A DNA stretch of 64,000 bases, from positions 372,001-436,000 of the forward strand of contig CP025839.1 of the NCBI GenBank assembly GCA_002953655.1, given 5' to 3'. Below, in pieces: positions 16,067 to 26,092 of the stretch (positions are counted from its first letter, which is position 1; every line of letters starts with the position of its first letter). This DNA comes from Latilactobacillus sakei (GTDB taxonomy: Bacteria; Bacillota; Bacilli; Lactobacillales; Lactobacillaceae). Both the position numbers and the translations under genes were made by a program. Under the pieces are notes generated by a model. That model saw only the letters and a program-made list of their open reading frames with translations. It was not told where the DNA came from and did not search any database.

Positions 16067-16595
16067 AGAATACCTGCGTCCACGTGTTTGGTTAAAAAAA
16101 GAGCTCCCCTATGTTACGCGGCAAGTGATGATTGATAATCAATCGTTTTACTTGGCGCGTGCTAGCCAAAGCGATATTCCAGCCTTGATTGATATTGAAC
16201 GCTCGGTCTATGGCGGTAAAACACCCTGGGATCGCTGGGCCTTTGCTAGTGAACTCAGCAAGCGCCGGACATCGATTTATTTAGTATTATGTCAAGGTTC
16301 AGAAGTGGTCGCGTTTGTCGGGGCTTGGTTTTCGACTAATGAGGCCCATATCACGAATATTGCGGTCCGTCCCAGCTTTCAAAAAAAGGGGATTGGCCAC
16401 TTTTTAGTCCATGAAGTGGTTGCACTTGCGCGGGATTATCCAAGCCAAAAAATTACCCTTGAGGTCCGCACTGGTAATACCGGCGCTCAATCGGTTTATC
16501 GACGGATGGGGTTTAAGGTGGTTAAAACCAGACGTAATTATTATGTTCAGGAAAAAGAAGATGCATTCAGTATGTGCCGCATACTGAGTCAATAG
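16050..16595 (+). CDS. rimI: Ribosomal protein S18-alanine N-acetyltransferase RimI
   Basis: This GNAT-fold enzyme acetylates protein N-termini, classically ribosomal S18. The 181-residue product has the acetyl-CoA loop [14 protein letters not shown] and the C-terminal [13 protein letters not shown] typical of RimI. The frame opens upstream inside tsaB. Starts at 16026 (ATG) and 16050 (ATG) are both possible. I prefer 16050 because AAGGAT lies about 11 bases before it and the overlap with tsaB is short. The first 40 or so residues precede the GNAT domain. Confidence 0.85.
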   Translation: MWNKFREYLRPRVWLKKELPYVTRQVMIDNQSFYLARASQSDIPALIDIERSVYGGKTPWDRWAFASELSKRRTSIYLVLCQGSEVVAFVGAWFSTNEAHITNIAVRPSFQKKGIGHFLVHEVVALARDYPSQKITLEVRTGNTGAQSVYRRMGFKVVKTRRNYYVQEKEDAFSMCRILSQ

Positions 16596-16605
16596 GAGTA
16601 ACAAA

Positions 16606-17640
16606 ATGACGGAGAAAAAAGAATTAATTTTAGCCTTTGAATCAAGTTGTGATGAAACGAGTGTGGCGGTGATTGAAAATGGCCAACGCATCTTAAGCAA
16701 TGTCATTGCAACGCAGATTAAGAGTCACCAACGCTTTGGTGGAGTAGTGCCAGAAGTCGCTAGCCGCCATCATGTTGAACAAATCACACTTTGTACACAA
16801 GAAGCACTGGAACAAGCCGGTGTGTCTTATGCTGATTTAACAGCGGTCGCGGTTACTTACGGTCCCGGATTAGTTGGCGCTTTGTTAATTGGGGTCACAG
16901 CGGCCAAAGCAATCGCCTATGCGCATCATTTACCACTTGTACCGGTCAATCATATGGCCGGGCACATTTATGCGGCTCGCTTTGTTAAACCGCTCGAATA
17001 CCCCTTGTTAGCCCTCTTGGTTTCAGGTGGTCATACAGAATTGGTTTATATGCCTGCTGCGGGTCAGTTTGAAATCATCGGAGATACACGGGATGATGCA
17101 GCTGGCGAAGCCTACGATAAGATTGGTCGGGTCTTAGGTGTGCCATATCCAGCGGGTAAGGAAATTGATCGGCTTGCACATTTAGGCCAAGATACGTTTA
17201 ATTTTCCCCGTGCAATGTTGAAAGAAGATAACTTGGACTTCAGTTTTAGTGGTCTCAAGAGTGCTTTTATCAATACGGTTCACCATGCTGATCAAATCGG
17301 CGAAACATTGGATCAAGCGGATTTAGCGGCGAGCTTCCAAGCAAGTGTTGTGGAAGTGTTAGTGACTAAAACCCTCCGCGCAGCTCAAGCACTAAAGGTT
17401 AAACAACTAGTTGTTGCCGGCGGGGTTGCGGCCAACCAAGGTCTGCGAGAAGGTTTAGCCGCTGGGATTGAATCAGCAGGATTAGACCTTGATTTAATCA
17501 TGCCACCACTACGCTTATGTGGCGATAACGGCGCGATGATTGGCGCTGCTGCGCACATTGCGCTTGCGCAAAATACGTTGGCCGATTTAGATTTAAACGC
17601 CGTCCCTAGTTTGGACTTTCCATATCAAAACGAACTTTAA
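16606..17640 (+). CDS. tsaD: tRNA threonylcarbamoyltransferase TsaD
   Basis: TsaD transfers threonylcarbamoyl to adenosine 37 of tRNA. The 344-residue protein has [12 protein letters not shown] at residue 10, the metal-binding histidines in VNHMAGH near residue 113, and the glycine-rich [14 protein letters not shown] near 271. Length is normal. TAGGAGTAA precedes the ATG. It closes the tsaB-rimI-tsaD operon. Confidence 0.96.
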   Translation: MTEKKELILAFESSCDETSVAVIENGQRILSNVIATQIKSHQRFGGVVPEVASRHHVEQITLCTQEALEQAGVSYADLTAVAVTYGPGLVGALLIGVTAAKAIAYAHHLPLVPVNHMAGHIYAARFVKPLEYPLLALLVSGGHTELVYMPAAGQFEIIGDTRDDAAGEAYDKIGRVLGVPYPAGKEIDRLAHLGQDTFNFPRAMLKEDNLDFSFSGLKSAFINTVHHADQIGETLDQADLAASFQASVVEVLVTKTLRAAQALKVKQLVVAGGVAANQGLREGLAAGIESAGLDLDLIMPPLRLCGDNGAMIGAAAHIALAQNTLADLDLNAVPSLDFPYQNEL

Positions 17641-17654
17641 AATTAAAAAAGAGA

Positions 17655-17688
17655 GTGTGCCATAAGTCGGGTATGACTTATGGCACAC
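17655..17688 (+). terminator. Hairpin after tsaD
   Basis: GTGTGCCATAAGTC and GACTTATGGCACAC are a perfect 14-bp stem with a six-base loop. The T tail is short, so it may stabilise the transcript end or terminate together with the next hairpin. Confidence 0.6.
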
Positions 17689-17715
17689 GTTTAGACCATC
17701 AATATTTGGATATCA

Positions 17716-17762
17716 AAAGGGAGCTGGGACAAAATTTATTTTTGTCCCAGCTCCCTTTTTGT
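17716..17762. terminator. Bidirectional terminator between tsaD and the ClC gene
   Basis: GGGAGCTGGGACAAAA pairs with TTTTGTCCCAGCTCCC, flanked by A and T runs, and serves both convergent genes. Confidence 0.9.
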
Positions 17763-19021
17763 TAGGCTTCACTTTGATGTAATCGTGCACCTTGGCTTTG
17801 GTGTTGTGCTCTAATTTGGTGGCGGTGTTGTTGGTATTTTTCGAAGACAAAGGCGATGCCAGTAGCGATAATGCCAAGGACAAAGAGATTAGGCGGTAAG
17901 AATAAAATAACCGTAATCAATCCCGCGACTAGTGGGGCTTCAAGAATGGCACTGCCCATACTGATGGCAATTAACCCAATGACAAAGAGGGCATCAACTT
18001 GCGGTAATAACTGGCTGATTGCCATCCCTTGAGCGGTTGAAGCAAACAATACCGGGAAGATATCCCCACCAAGCCAACCGGTGTTCAAACAGATTGTTAA
18101 TAAAATTAGTTTTAATAGGGAGCGGCTCATTAAAAAAAGCATTGATTGATCTTGCCAAAGCGTGGTGAATAAGTGAAAGTTATGTTGACCGGAAAAGAGA
18201 ATGTGTGGGAAAAAGAGGCTGGCTAAGAAAATCGCCAGACCACCGATTAAGACGCGGACCTGATCGTTGGTGAGGCGGGCTTGCATAATTTTGCGTAAGC
18301 CCACCATGCCGGCCAACCAGAGTTTTCCGAGTAAATAACCTCCGAGCACTAATGGTAAAAACCAATAGAGATCGCGCCCTTGCCAGTGTGATTGGCCAAG
18401 CCGAATAATTAATGACGGTTGACCAGTTAAGATGAAGACACCGCTAAACCATGCGGTCCCGTTTAAAAAATAAGTGACAATGAGGGCTTTCTTTTGATAG
18501 GTTGCTACTTTGGTAAGTGCGGTGGTTGGTTGTTGATAATGCAATAGATAGCGGTGCGGTGTCGCGAGTACTTTTAATCTCGTGCCTATTGATTGTACAC
18601 GTAAGTCATCAAAATGCGCGGCGACGTAGCGTTGCTTATCAGCAAGCCAAATACTATAGAGGAAGGTTGAGCTAACCAACGTTGCTTCAGGGCCCAGACT
18701 TGTTCCACTGACTAAAATAACCGCCGGAATCAGCATTTGTAAGAGGACATAGCGATAATTAGCAGTGCCCGCTTGTTTGAGATCAGCCTTAATAACCCCC
18801 AAATTTTGTGGCAAGGGGCCAAAATAGTGGCGTGAAATAATAATGACTAGGCCCACCACCACCAGCATAATGGCGTCTAAGGGGCCACCAAAGGTTGCTT
18901 TTTGCCAGAAAATTTCAATTAGGGTACTTTGCAAGCTGTAAAAAAGGCCGAGCAAGATACCGACGATGGCGCTCAGAATGAGACCATAACCAAATAGATA
19001 AAGTGATTTAAAATTAAACAT
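17762..19021 (-). CDS. ClC family chloride channel or transporter
   Basis: The 419-residue protein has about ten hydrophobic segments and degenerate forms of the ClC selectivity motifs: VSGTSLGPEATL near residue 104 (for the GSG and GxEGP region, glutamate retained) and GGDIFPVLFASTAQG near residue 321 (GxFxP-like). The C-terminal tail is hydrophilic and rich in histidine and glutamine. ClC proteins move chloride or fluoride, sometimes in exchange for protons. Substrate cannot be decided here, and the altered motif makes a standard chloride channel uncertain. CGGAGG precedes the ATG. Confidence 0.82.
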   Translation of the reverse strand: MFNFKSLYLFGYGLILSAIVGILLGLFYSLQSTLIEIFWQKATFGGPLDAIMLVVVGLVIIISRHYFGPLPQNLGVIKADLKQAGTANYRYVLLQMLIPAVILVSGTSLGPEATLVSSTFLYSIWLADKQRYVAAHFDDLRVQSIGTRLKVLATPHRYLLHYQQPTTALTKVATYQKKALIVTYFLNGTAWFSGVFILTGQPSLIIRLGQSHWQGRDLYWFLPLVLGGYLLGKLWLAGMVGLRKIMQARLTNDQVRVLIGGLAIFLASLFFPHILFSGQHNFHLFTTLWQDQSMLFLMSRSLLKLILLTICLNTGWLGGDIFPVLFASTAQGMAISQLLPQVDALFVIGLIAISMGSAILEAPLVAGLITVILFLPPNLFVLGIIATGIAFVFEKYQQHRHQIRAQHQSQGARLHQSEA

Positions 19022-19183
19022 GATGCCTCCGAAAAATAGTGTCTAAAAGCCATTTAACCATAGTTGACAGGAAAAGTCAGGTTAAAAAAATCAATATAAA
19101 ATAACACTAGTTATTAGTTAATTTATTAACAAATAGTCAGTAAAGGGGAATCAGCAATTATTTAAATTAAAAAATAACATTAT

Positions 19184-19212
19184 TTGACATTTTTTTAGAA
19201 AGCGCTTATACT
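19184..19212 (+). promoter_or_regulatory. Promoter of the orphan PTS IIB gene
   Basis: TTGACA and TATACT are separated by 17 bp, a near-consensus housekeeping promoter. Confidence 0.85.
19197..19210 (+). promoter_or_regulatory. CRE-like CcpA site 1
   Basis: AGAAAGCGCTTATA fits the catabolite responsive element pattern (AAAGCGCTT core) and lies in the promoter spacer and -10, where CcpA binding would block polymerase. Confidence 0.65.
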
Positions 19213-19228
19213 GAATTTACAGCAGTGA

Positions 19229-19241
19229 TGAAAACGCTTCA
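19229..19241 (+). promoter_or_regulatory. CRE CcpA site 2
   Basis: TGAAAACGCTTCA closely fits the consensus TGWAANCGNTNNCA (one base short of the 14-mer) and lies just downstream of the expected transcription start. Confidence 0.75.
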
Positions 19242-19298
19242 TTTCACTTTCTGTACAATTCTTTCATTTCAATCTAAAAATATTAAGGGGTAATTATT

Positions 19299-19616
19299 AT
19301 GGCAGAAAAAACAATCATGTTATGTTGTGCAGCCGGTATGTCAACTAGCTTGCTCGTTTCAAAAATGCAAAAAGCAGCAGAAGCGCAAGGTATCGATGCA
19401 GAAATTTTTGCAACTGGTGCCTCAGATGCAGACAACCAATTAGAAAACAAAAAAATTGATTGCGTCTTATTAGGCCCTCAAGTACGCTTTATGGAAGGTC
19501 AATTTAAAGAAAAATTGGCACCTAAAGGGATTGGTGTTGAAGTGATCGATATGAAAGCCTACGGGATGATGGATGGCGAGACTGTCTTGAAACAAGCGTT
19601 AGCATTAATCGATTAA
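19299..19616 (+). CDS. Orphan PTS IIB component, cellobiose/lactose family
   Basis: The 105-residue protein is a complete IIB domain with the phosphorylated cysteine in the P-loop CCAAGMSTSLL at residue 9. It passes phosphate from IIA to sugar bound by IIC. No IIA, IIC or hydrolase gene lies nearby, so it is an orphan that must pair with components encoded elsewhere or act in regulation. Its promoter is near consensus but framed by two CRE boxes, predicting repression during growth on glucose. Confidence 0.9.
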   Translation: MAEKTIMLCCAAGMSTSLLVSKMQKAAEAQGIDAEIFATGASDADNQLENKKIDCVLLGPQVRFMEGQFKEKLAPKGIGVEVIDMKAYGMMDGETVLKQALALID

Positions 19617-19629
19617 TTAATAAAAGTTA

Positions 19630-19660
19630 AGGCCCACCTACTAATTAGGCGGGCTTTTTG
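19630..19660 (+). terminator. Terminator after the IIB gene
   Basis: GCCCACCT pairs with AGGCGGGC with one mismatch, followed by TTTTT. Confidence 0.75.
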
Positions 19661-19686
19661 ATTGGATTTGAATAAGCCTGTATAAT
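19658..19686 (+). promoter_or_regulatory. Promoter of yccF
   Basis: TTGATT and a perfect TATAAT are spaced by 17 bp. The -35 overlaps the T tail of the preceding terminator. Confidence 0.7.
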
Positions 19687-19715
19687 CGGAGGAAAGAACA
19701 GAGGAGGAGCAGCTA

Positions 19716-20078
19716 ATGAGTCTTTTAGGGACGATTATTTGGTGGATTTTCGGTGGTTTAGTGAGCGCGGTTGGTTGGTTTTTGGCGGGCTTAGTATGGT
19801 GTGTCACCATTGTCGGGATTCCAGTAGGGCTACAATGTTTTAAAATTGGTGGGCTGACGTTAATGCCGTTTAATGCTAGAATTGTTGCGAATGGCGGGGC
19901 CGGATCATTTGTATTAAATATTATTTGGTTTATCTTTGGGGGCTTCATTTTATGGGCTAACCATATTTTTTGGGGTTTATTATTAACGATTACAATCGTT
20001 GGGATCCCATTTGCGCACCAACATTTTAAATTGGCGAGTTTATCATTGAGTCCATTTGGGAAACAAATTGTTGACTAA
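19716..20078 (+). CDS. YccF domain membrane protein
   Basis: This 120-residue protein has two copies of a short repeat, each a hydrophobic segment ending in TIVGIPxxxQxFK (near residues 31-44 and 89-102), the signature of the YccF/DUF307 family. About four membrane segments are expected. No function is established. A GAGGAGGAG site and its own promoter and terminator make it a single-gene unit. Confidence 0.85.
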   Translation: MSLLGTIIWWIFGGLVSAVGWFLAGLVWCVTIVGIPVGLQCFKIGGLTLMPFNARIVANGGAGSFVLNIIWFIFGGFILWANHIFWGLLLTITIVGIPFAHQHFKLASLSLSPFGKQIVD

Positions 20079-20110
20079 AAAAAGCGCGTATCTACGATAC
20101 GCGCTTTTTT
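20079..20110. terminator. Bidirectional terminator between yccF and the ABC-F gene
   Basis: GCGCGTATC and GATACGCGC form a 9-bp stem around TAC, with A and T runs on the two sides. Confidence 0.88.
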
Positions 20111-20119
20111 ATTGGGCTT

Positions 20120-22066
20120 TTAATTAGTGAATTCTTCAAGTGCTAGTGCTTGTTCTTCCCAATCAGCTTCTGTTTGGGCCAGATCTGCTTGTACTTTTTC
20201 TAAATCCTGTTGTAATTCCTGCAAGACTAGTGGCTTGGTGATAACATCGGCTTGCGTCATTTGTTCTTGGATGGCGGTTGCCTGTTCTTCAAGGGTTGCC
20301 ATTTGTTCTTCTAAAGCTGTAACTTCCCGTTCTAACTTCCGTTGTGCTCGTTGTGTTTCCTTGCTAGCTTTGTAGTTATCTTGGGCAGTAACAGGCTGGG
20401 CACTGACTTCAGCTGGTACCTCAGCCGCTTGTGCAAAGGCTTCTTCTTCAGCTTTTTTTGCGAGATAGTAATCATAGTCGCCTAAGTAGCGCTTGCTGCC
20501 GTTGGTTGTTGACAGTTCAATGATGCCAGTAGCGACTTGGTTGATAAAATATCGGTCATGGGAGATGAAGAGGACGGTCCCATCGAATTCGCGTAAGGCT
20601 TGTTCTAAAACTTCCTTACTATCGATGTCTAAATGGTTAGTCGGTTCATCCATAATCAAGAAATTATCATGGTTCATGGCTAACTTAGTTAGTAACAGCC
20701 GGGCTTTTTCGCCACCACTTAATTGTGAAACGACTTTTAAAACATCGTCGCCGGTGAATAAGAAACTGCCCAAAAGTGTCCGGATTTCTTTTTCAGGGGT
20801 GGTGCGATGTTCATCCCATAATTCATTGAGGACTGTTTTGTTAGCGTGGAGGTTGCGTTGTTCTTGGTCATAATAACCGATCGAAACATTGCTACCAAGA
20901 CGTTCATGTCCTTTTAAGAATGGGATTTGATGGAGGATACTCTTTAAAAGCGTTGATTTACCAATCCCATTCGGTCCGATAATCGCTAAGCGTTCTTGCT
21001 TGTTGACTTCAAAGTTAATCGGTTCGACCATTACTTTGTCGGCTGAATAACCAACGGCCGCGTCAACGACTTGCAAGACTTCGTTGCCACTTGGTTGATC
21101 GATATCAAAATGGAAGTGGATTTTAGACGCGTCGTTGGTAGGACGTTCTAATTTATCCATCTTTTCAAGTTGACGCCGGCGACTTTGAGCTTGCTTAGTC
21201 GTGCTGGCCCGGACTAAGTTTTTGTCGACGAACGTTTGGAGTTTTTCAATTTCGGCTTGTTGTTTTTCATAAGCCTTCCATTCGAGTGATAGGTTGGCTG
21301 ATTTTTGCGTCAAGAAGTGACTGTAATTGCCGGTGTAGTGCGTTAGTGTGTGGCGACTCATATCGTAAACTTCTTTAGTAATCTTGTCTAAGAAGTAGCG
21401 GTCATGAGAAACGGTTAAAAGTGCGCCGGGATAGGTTTGAAGATAGTTTTCGAGCCAGGTTAAGGTTTGGATGTCTAAATGGTTAGTTGGTTCATCCAAG
21501 ATTAAGACATCTTTTTTCTCAAGTAATAGTTTGGCCAGCGCTAAGCGGGACCGTTCACCACCAGATAACGTGCTAATCGGTTTGGTGAAAGTTTCTTCTG
21601 GGAATTGAAAACCGTGCAGGACACCGCGAATTTCAGCTTCGTAACCATAACCGTTGGCTTCAGAGAAGTCGTGTTGAAGCTGGTCGTATTGTTTTAAGAG
21701 GGCTTGGTAGTCTTCATCTGAACGATTAGCATCTGGATCAGCAATTGCTTGCTCTAGTGTATGCATCTGCGCTTCCATTTGGCGAAGACCTTCAAAAATC
21801 GTTAGCATCTCGTCATAGATGGTTCGTTCAGAACTTAAGCCACTATCTTGGGCTAAATAGCCGACTTGCACATTTTTACCCAAAATAATTTGACCGTCAT
21901 CAGGCGTCGTAATGCCGGCAATCATTTTTAAGAGTGTTGATTTACCAGCACCGTTAGGGCCAACTAAGGCGACGCGGGCGTGATCTTGCACTTCTAATTG
22001 TGCATTTTTAAATAAGTAATCACCGCCAAAGTGACGGGCAACTTGTTGAACCTGTAATAATATCAC
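20120..22066 (-). CDS. ABC-F family ATPase (YdiF-like)
   Basis: The 648-residue soluble protein has two ABC domains: first GPNGAGKST and LSGGERSRLALAKLLLE with LDEPTNHLD, second GPNGIGKST and LSGGEKARLLL with MDEPTNHLD. They are joined by a charged linker near residues 240-310, and a coiled coil occupies the last ~90 residues. There are no membrane segments, so it is a translation factor type rather than a transporter. YdiF-type proteins act on stalled ribosomes; I see nothing that marks it as an antibiotic-resistance version. It starts with GTG at 22066 behind AAGGA. Confidence 0.93.
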   Translation of the reverse strand: MILLQVQQVARHFGGDYLFKNAQLEVQDHARVALVGPNGAGKSTLLKMIAGITTPDDGQIILGKNVQVGYLAQDSGLSSERTIYDEMLTIFEGLRQMEAQMHTLEQAIADPDANRSDEDYQALLKQYDQLQHDFSEANGYGYEAEIRGVLHGFQFPEETFTKPISTLSGGERSRLALAKLLLEKKDVLILDEPTNHLDIQTLTWLENYLQTYPGALLTVSHDRYFLDKITKEVYDMSRHTLTHYTGNYSHFLTQKSANLSLEWKAYEKQQAEIEKLQTFVDKNLVRASTTKQAQSRRRQLEKMDKLERPTNDASKIHFHFDIDQPSGNEVLQVVDAAVGYSADKVMVEPINFEVNKQERLAIIGPNGIGKSTLLKSILHQIPFLKGHERLGSNVSIGYYDQEQRNLHANKTVLNELWDEHRTTPEKEIRTLLGSFLFTGDDVLKVVSQLSGGEKARLLLTKLAMNHDNFLIMDEPTNHLDIDSKEVLEQALREFDGTVLFISHDRYFINQVATGIIELSTTNGSKRYLGDYDYYLAKKAEEEAFAQAAEVPAEVSAQPVTAQDNYKASKETQRAQRKLEREVTALEEQMATLEEQATAIQEQMTQADVITKPLVLQELQQDLEKVQADLAQTEADWEEQALALEEFTN

Positions 22067-22180
22067 AATGTAAAATCCTTTCGATGTTGTGTTTTTAAGA
22101 TGTCATTTTAAGGAATCGTTAGAGTCCGTTTCAACTATCATAACAGATTTAGGGCAAAGACAGTCAAAATAGTAAATTAA

Positions 22181-22209
22181 TTGCTTTTCACAAGAAAATT
22201 CAGTATCAT
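22181..22209 (+). promoter_or_regulatory. Promoter of rex
   Basis: TTGCTT and TATCAT are spaced by 17 bp. The spacer contains TTTTCACAAG, repeated at 22230-22239; each resembles half of a Rex operator, but neither has a matching left half. Confidence 0.5.
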
Positions 22210-22263
22210 TTCAATATAGTGTAGGGATATTTTCACAAGTAAAAGAATGAACGGAGGTTCCAA

Positions 22264-22911
22264 ATGGCTGAAAATAAAATTCCAAGAGCCACAGCGAAGC
22301 GTTTACCTTTATATTATCGTTATCTAAATTTTTTAAACAATTCGGGTAAGACCAAGATTTCATCAACTGAACTATCTGAAGCGGTTAAAGTAGATAGTGC
22401 GACAATTCGCCGAGATTTCTCATATTTCGGTGCGCTTGGTAAACGGGGTTATGGCTATGATGTTGAATCACTCTTGAGTTTCTTCAAGAAAACGTTGAAT
22501 CAAGATCGCTTAACGAATGTTGCTTTAATTGGTATTGGTAATTTAGGGCATGCTTTGTTAAATTATAATTTTAGACAAACAAATAATATTCGGATTAGCG
22601 CTGCTTTTGATGTTAAACCTGAATTAATTGGCACAATCCAAACAGGTGTACCGGTATATTCAATGGACGAAATGGTGGAGCAATTAAAGCTACAGCAAAT
22701 CGAAATCGTTATCTTAACGGTCCCAATTGAAGTTGCTCAAAAAGTAACGGATGAATTGGTTGATGCAGGTATTAAGGGTATCATGAACTTTACCCCAATT
22801 CGGATTTCAGTCCCAAATACCATTCGGATTCAAAATGTTGATTTAGCAAAAGAGTTACAAACGTTAATTTATTTCCTTGATAATTATAATACAGAAGAAG
22901 CACCAAAATAA
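22264..22911 (+). CDS. rex: Redox-sensing transcriptional repressor Rex
   Basis: Rex senses the NADH/NAD ratio and represses fermentation genes when NADH is low. The 215-residue protein has an N-terminal winged helix (residues 1-80, with [24 protein letters not shown]) and a Rossmann domain with [12 protein letters not shown] near residue 94. CGGAGG precedes the ATG. A good Rex operator overlaps the adhE start at 52862, a likely target in this window. Confidence 0.95.
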   Translation: MAENKIPRATAKRLPLYYRYLNFLNNSGKTKISSTELSEAVKVDSATIRRDFSYFGALGKRGYGYDVESLLSFFKKTLNQDRLTNVALIGIGNLGHALLNYNFRQTNNIRISAAFDVKPELIGTIQTGVPVYSMDEMVEQLKLQQIEIVILTVPIEVAQKVTDELVDAGIKGIMNFTPIRISVPNTIRIQNVDLAKELQTLIYFLDNYNTEEAPK

Positions 22912-22963
22912 AGAGCGCCTCATTAACCAATAGCAATGTCGGTTAATGAGCGCTCTTTTTTAA
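22911..22963. terminator. Bidirectional terminator between rex and the CPBP gene
   Basis: AGAGCGC-TCATTAACC pairs with GGTTAATGAGCGCTCT (one bulged base), followed by seven T. Confidence 0.88.
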
Positions 22964-23592
22964 TGATTAAGATAAAAGAGTGTGACCAGAAGGTTCATCC
23001 CCGCGTGGCTGATAATTGTTGTGTAAATTGATCCTGTCTTACGATAAAGCCCGCAAAGAAAAAGACCAATAGCCGCGTAAATAATTAGATGACTATCTTG
23101 ATGGATCATGGCAAATAATAAACTAGAAATGAGGGCCGCTAATAGTGGGTTTAAACGGCCACTAAGGCCACCAAAAATCGCCTTTCTAAAAACGAGTTCT
23201 TCCATCGTTGGGGCAGCAATGGTGAGGATAATGATTAACCACGGTTGGGTTTTAAGGGCTGTCATGAGCGTGAGCGTATTGAGTGACTGGGTACTATTTT
23301 TAAAAAGTAAGTGATCGACTAAGCCCGCGATAATTTGAATGATTAACACTAGTAAAACCCCAATAATTCCCCAGATGATACTTTTTTTAAGCGGAAGCGG
23401 CTGCTTTTCCAGATTATTTTTAGGGCCGCGATAATTAAAATAAAGTAATAAAAGTGCGCCGAGGCTATCAGTGATTGTGGCTAATAAATAGAATTGATCT
23501 GTTAGGCCCCAAAAGCGGACGAGGGCACTAGGAATCAATAAAATGATGAGATAACTGATAATCAGTCTAAAATTTTGTTGGTTTTGAGTCAT
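22960..23592 (-). CDS. CPBP family intramembrane metalloprotease
   Basis: The 210-residue membrane protein has the three CPBP motifs: EELVFR near residue 130, a histidine in FAMIHQD near 163, and ISHAGMN near 195. The family (also called Abi) includes prenyl-protein proteases and bacteriocin self-immunity proteins. No bacteriocin gene is adjacent, so immunity is unsupported. The frame is open to 23622, but ATG at 23592 has AGGAG at correct spacing and is the better start. Confidence 0.85.
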   Translation of the reverse strand: MTQNQQNFRLIISYLIILLIPSALVRFWGLTDQFYLLATITDSLGALLLLYFNYRGPKNNLEKQPLPLKKSIIWGIIGVLLVLIIQIIAGLVDHLLFKNSTQSLNTLTLMTALKTQPWLIIILTIAAPTMEELVFRKAIFGGLSGRLNPLLAALISSLLFAMIHQDSHLIIYAAIGLFLCGLYRKTGSIYTTIISHAGMNLLVTLFYLNH

Positions 23593-23669
23593 GATTACGC
23601 TCCTGAAAGTTGACGTGACCATAGCTTAGCGCATTGATCATTAAAATGCAAAAGTGCGTGGCAAAATAC

Positions 23670-23697
23670 TTGCAATGTTCTGAAAAAATGCTATGAT
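23670..23697 (+). promoter_or_regulatory. Promoter of groESL
   Basis: TTGCAA and TATGAT are spaced by 16 bp directly upstream of the CIRCE element. Confidence 0.75.
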
Positions 23698-23708
23698 AAA
23701 AAATGTGA

Positions 23709-23735
23709 TTAGCACTTGAGCGTTTAGAGTGCTAA
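23709..23735 (+). promoter_or_regulatory. CIRCE element (HrcA operator)
   Basis: Left arm TTAGCACTT, nine-base spacer, right arm GAGTGCTAA. Only the last base of the left arm departs from the perfect inverted repeat. HrcA binding here would repress groESL outside heat shock. Confidence 0.95.
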
Positions 23736-23763
23736 AAAAGAAAAAGTGATGGAGGGATTTTAA

Positions 23764-24048
23764 GTGTTAAAACCATTAGAAGATCGCGTAGTGATCGCCG
23801 TTAAAGACGAAGCAGAACAAACAGTAGGTGGGATTGTCATTGCAAGTAACGCCAAACAAAAACCACAAACTGGTAAAGTCGTTGCCGTTGGTGCCGGCGT
23901 AATGACCAGTGACGGTCAGCGAATCCCACTTGATGTCAAAGAAAATGATGAAGTCATTTACGATAAATATGCTGGCTCAGAAGTTGAATACGAAGGCCAA
24001 CAATATTTGGTATTACACGCAAAAGACATTATCGCTATTATTGAATAA
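23764..24048 (+). CDS. groES: Co-chaperonin GroES
   Basis: The 94-residue GroES caps the GroEL cavity. Signature [19 protein letters not shown] at the start and the mobile-loop [19 protein letters not shown] follow the family closely. The start is GTG at 23764 behind GGAGGGA. It is the first gene of the groESL operon under CIRCE and HrcA control. Confidence 0.97.
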   Translation: MLKPLEDRVVIAVKDEAEQTVGGIVIASNAKQKPQTGKVVAVGAGVMTSDGQRIPLDVKENDEVIYDKYAGSEVEYEGQQYLVLHAKDIIAIIE

Positions 24049-24089
24049 TAAACTGAAGCATTTAAAAACAAACTAAAAAATTTTTTTGA

Positions 24090-25727
<1,638 letters not shown>

Positions 25728-25731
25728 TTAA

Positions 25732-25850
25732 AGAAGTGCGTTTGAAACGGGTTGATTCTGAGCATTAACCTAAAAATGAGCGTTATGGTGGGTCTTGCCA
25801 TAACGCTCATTTTGTAGTTAAGCGTAAGAATCAGTTTCGAAAAGCACGGT
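25732..25850 (+). repeat. Intergenic hairpin repeat, copy B
   Basis: Left end AGAAGTGCGTTTGAAAC, right end GTTTCGAAAAGCACGGT. TTGATTCT on the left pairs with AGAATCA on the right. The centre is a perfect 16-bp palindromic stem, AAAATGAGCGTTATGG with CCATAACGCTCATTTT, that could also terminate groEL transcription. Confidence 0.8.
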
Positions 25851-25857
25851 CAATAAA

Positions 25858-25977
25858 AGAAGTGTGACTCGAGCTGATTAGGCTTTAAGGATTAACAGTG
25901 AAATGGGCGTTATGGTGGGTCTTGCCATAACGCTCATTTTGTAGTTAAACGCAGGAATCAGTTTCAAAAAGCATGTT
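25858..25977 (+). repeat. Intergenic hairpin repeat, copy C
   Basis: The central palindrome is nearly identical to copy B and the right arm (GTAGTTAAACGCAGGAATC, then TTTCAAAAAGCATGTT) is conserved. The left arm (AGAAGTGTGACTCGAGC) has diverged. A further left-end fragment AGAAGTGTGTTCAATC follows at 25981-25996. Confidence 0.75.
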
Positions 25978-25996
25978 AAAAGAAGTGTGTTCAATC

Positions 25997-26035
25997 AAGG
26001 TCATCTCTAGCATTTTGCTGGGGATGGCCTTTTTT
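25997..26035 (+). terminator. Terminator downstream of the groEL repeats
   Basis: AAGGTCATCTC pairs with GGGATGGCCTT (with G-T pairs), followed by a T run. It lies just after the repeat copies and may end groESL read-through. Confidence 0.65.
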
Positions 26036-26092
26036 GCTGTTGTTTTCAAAATTAACGCTGGTTATTATCCTAATTTAGCTTATAATGAATGC

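Noticed and set aside
22181-22240. Full Rex operator in front of rex itself
   Set aside because: Only right half-sites (TTTTCACAAG, twice) are present; the left halves do not match TTGTGA.
22960-23592. Bacteriocin immunity locus
   Set aside because: The CPBP protein has no bacteriocin precursor, ABC exporter or two-component system nearby.
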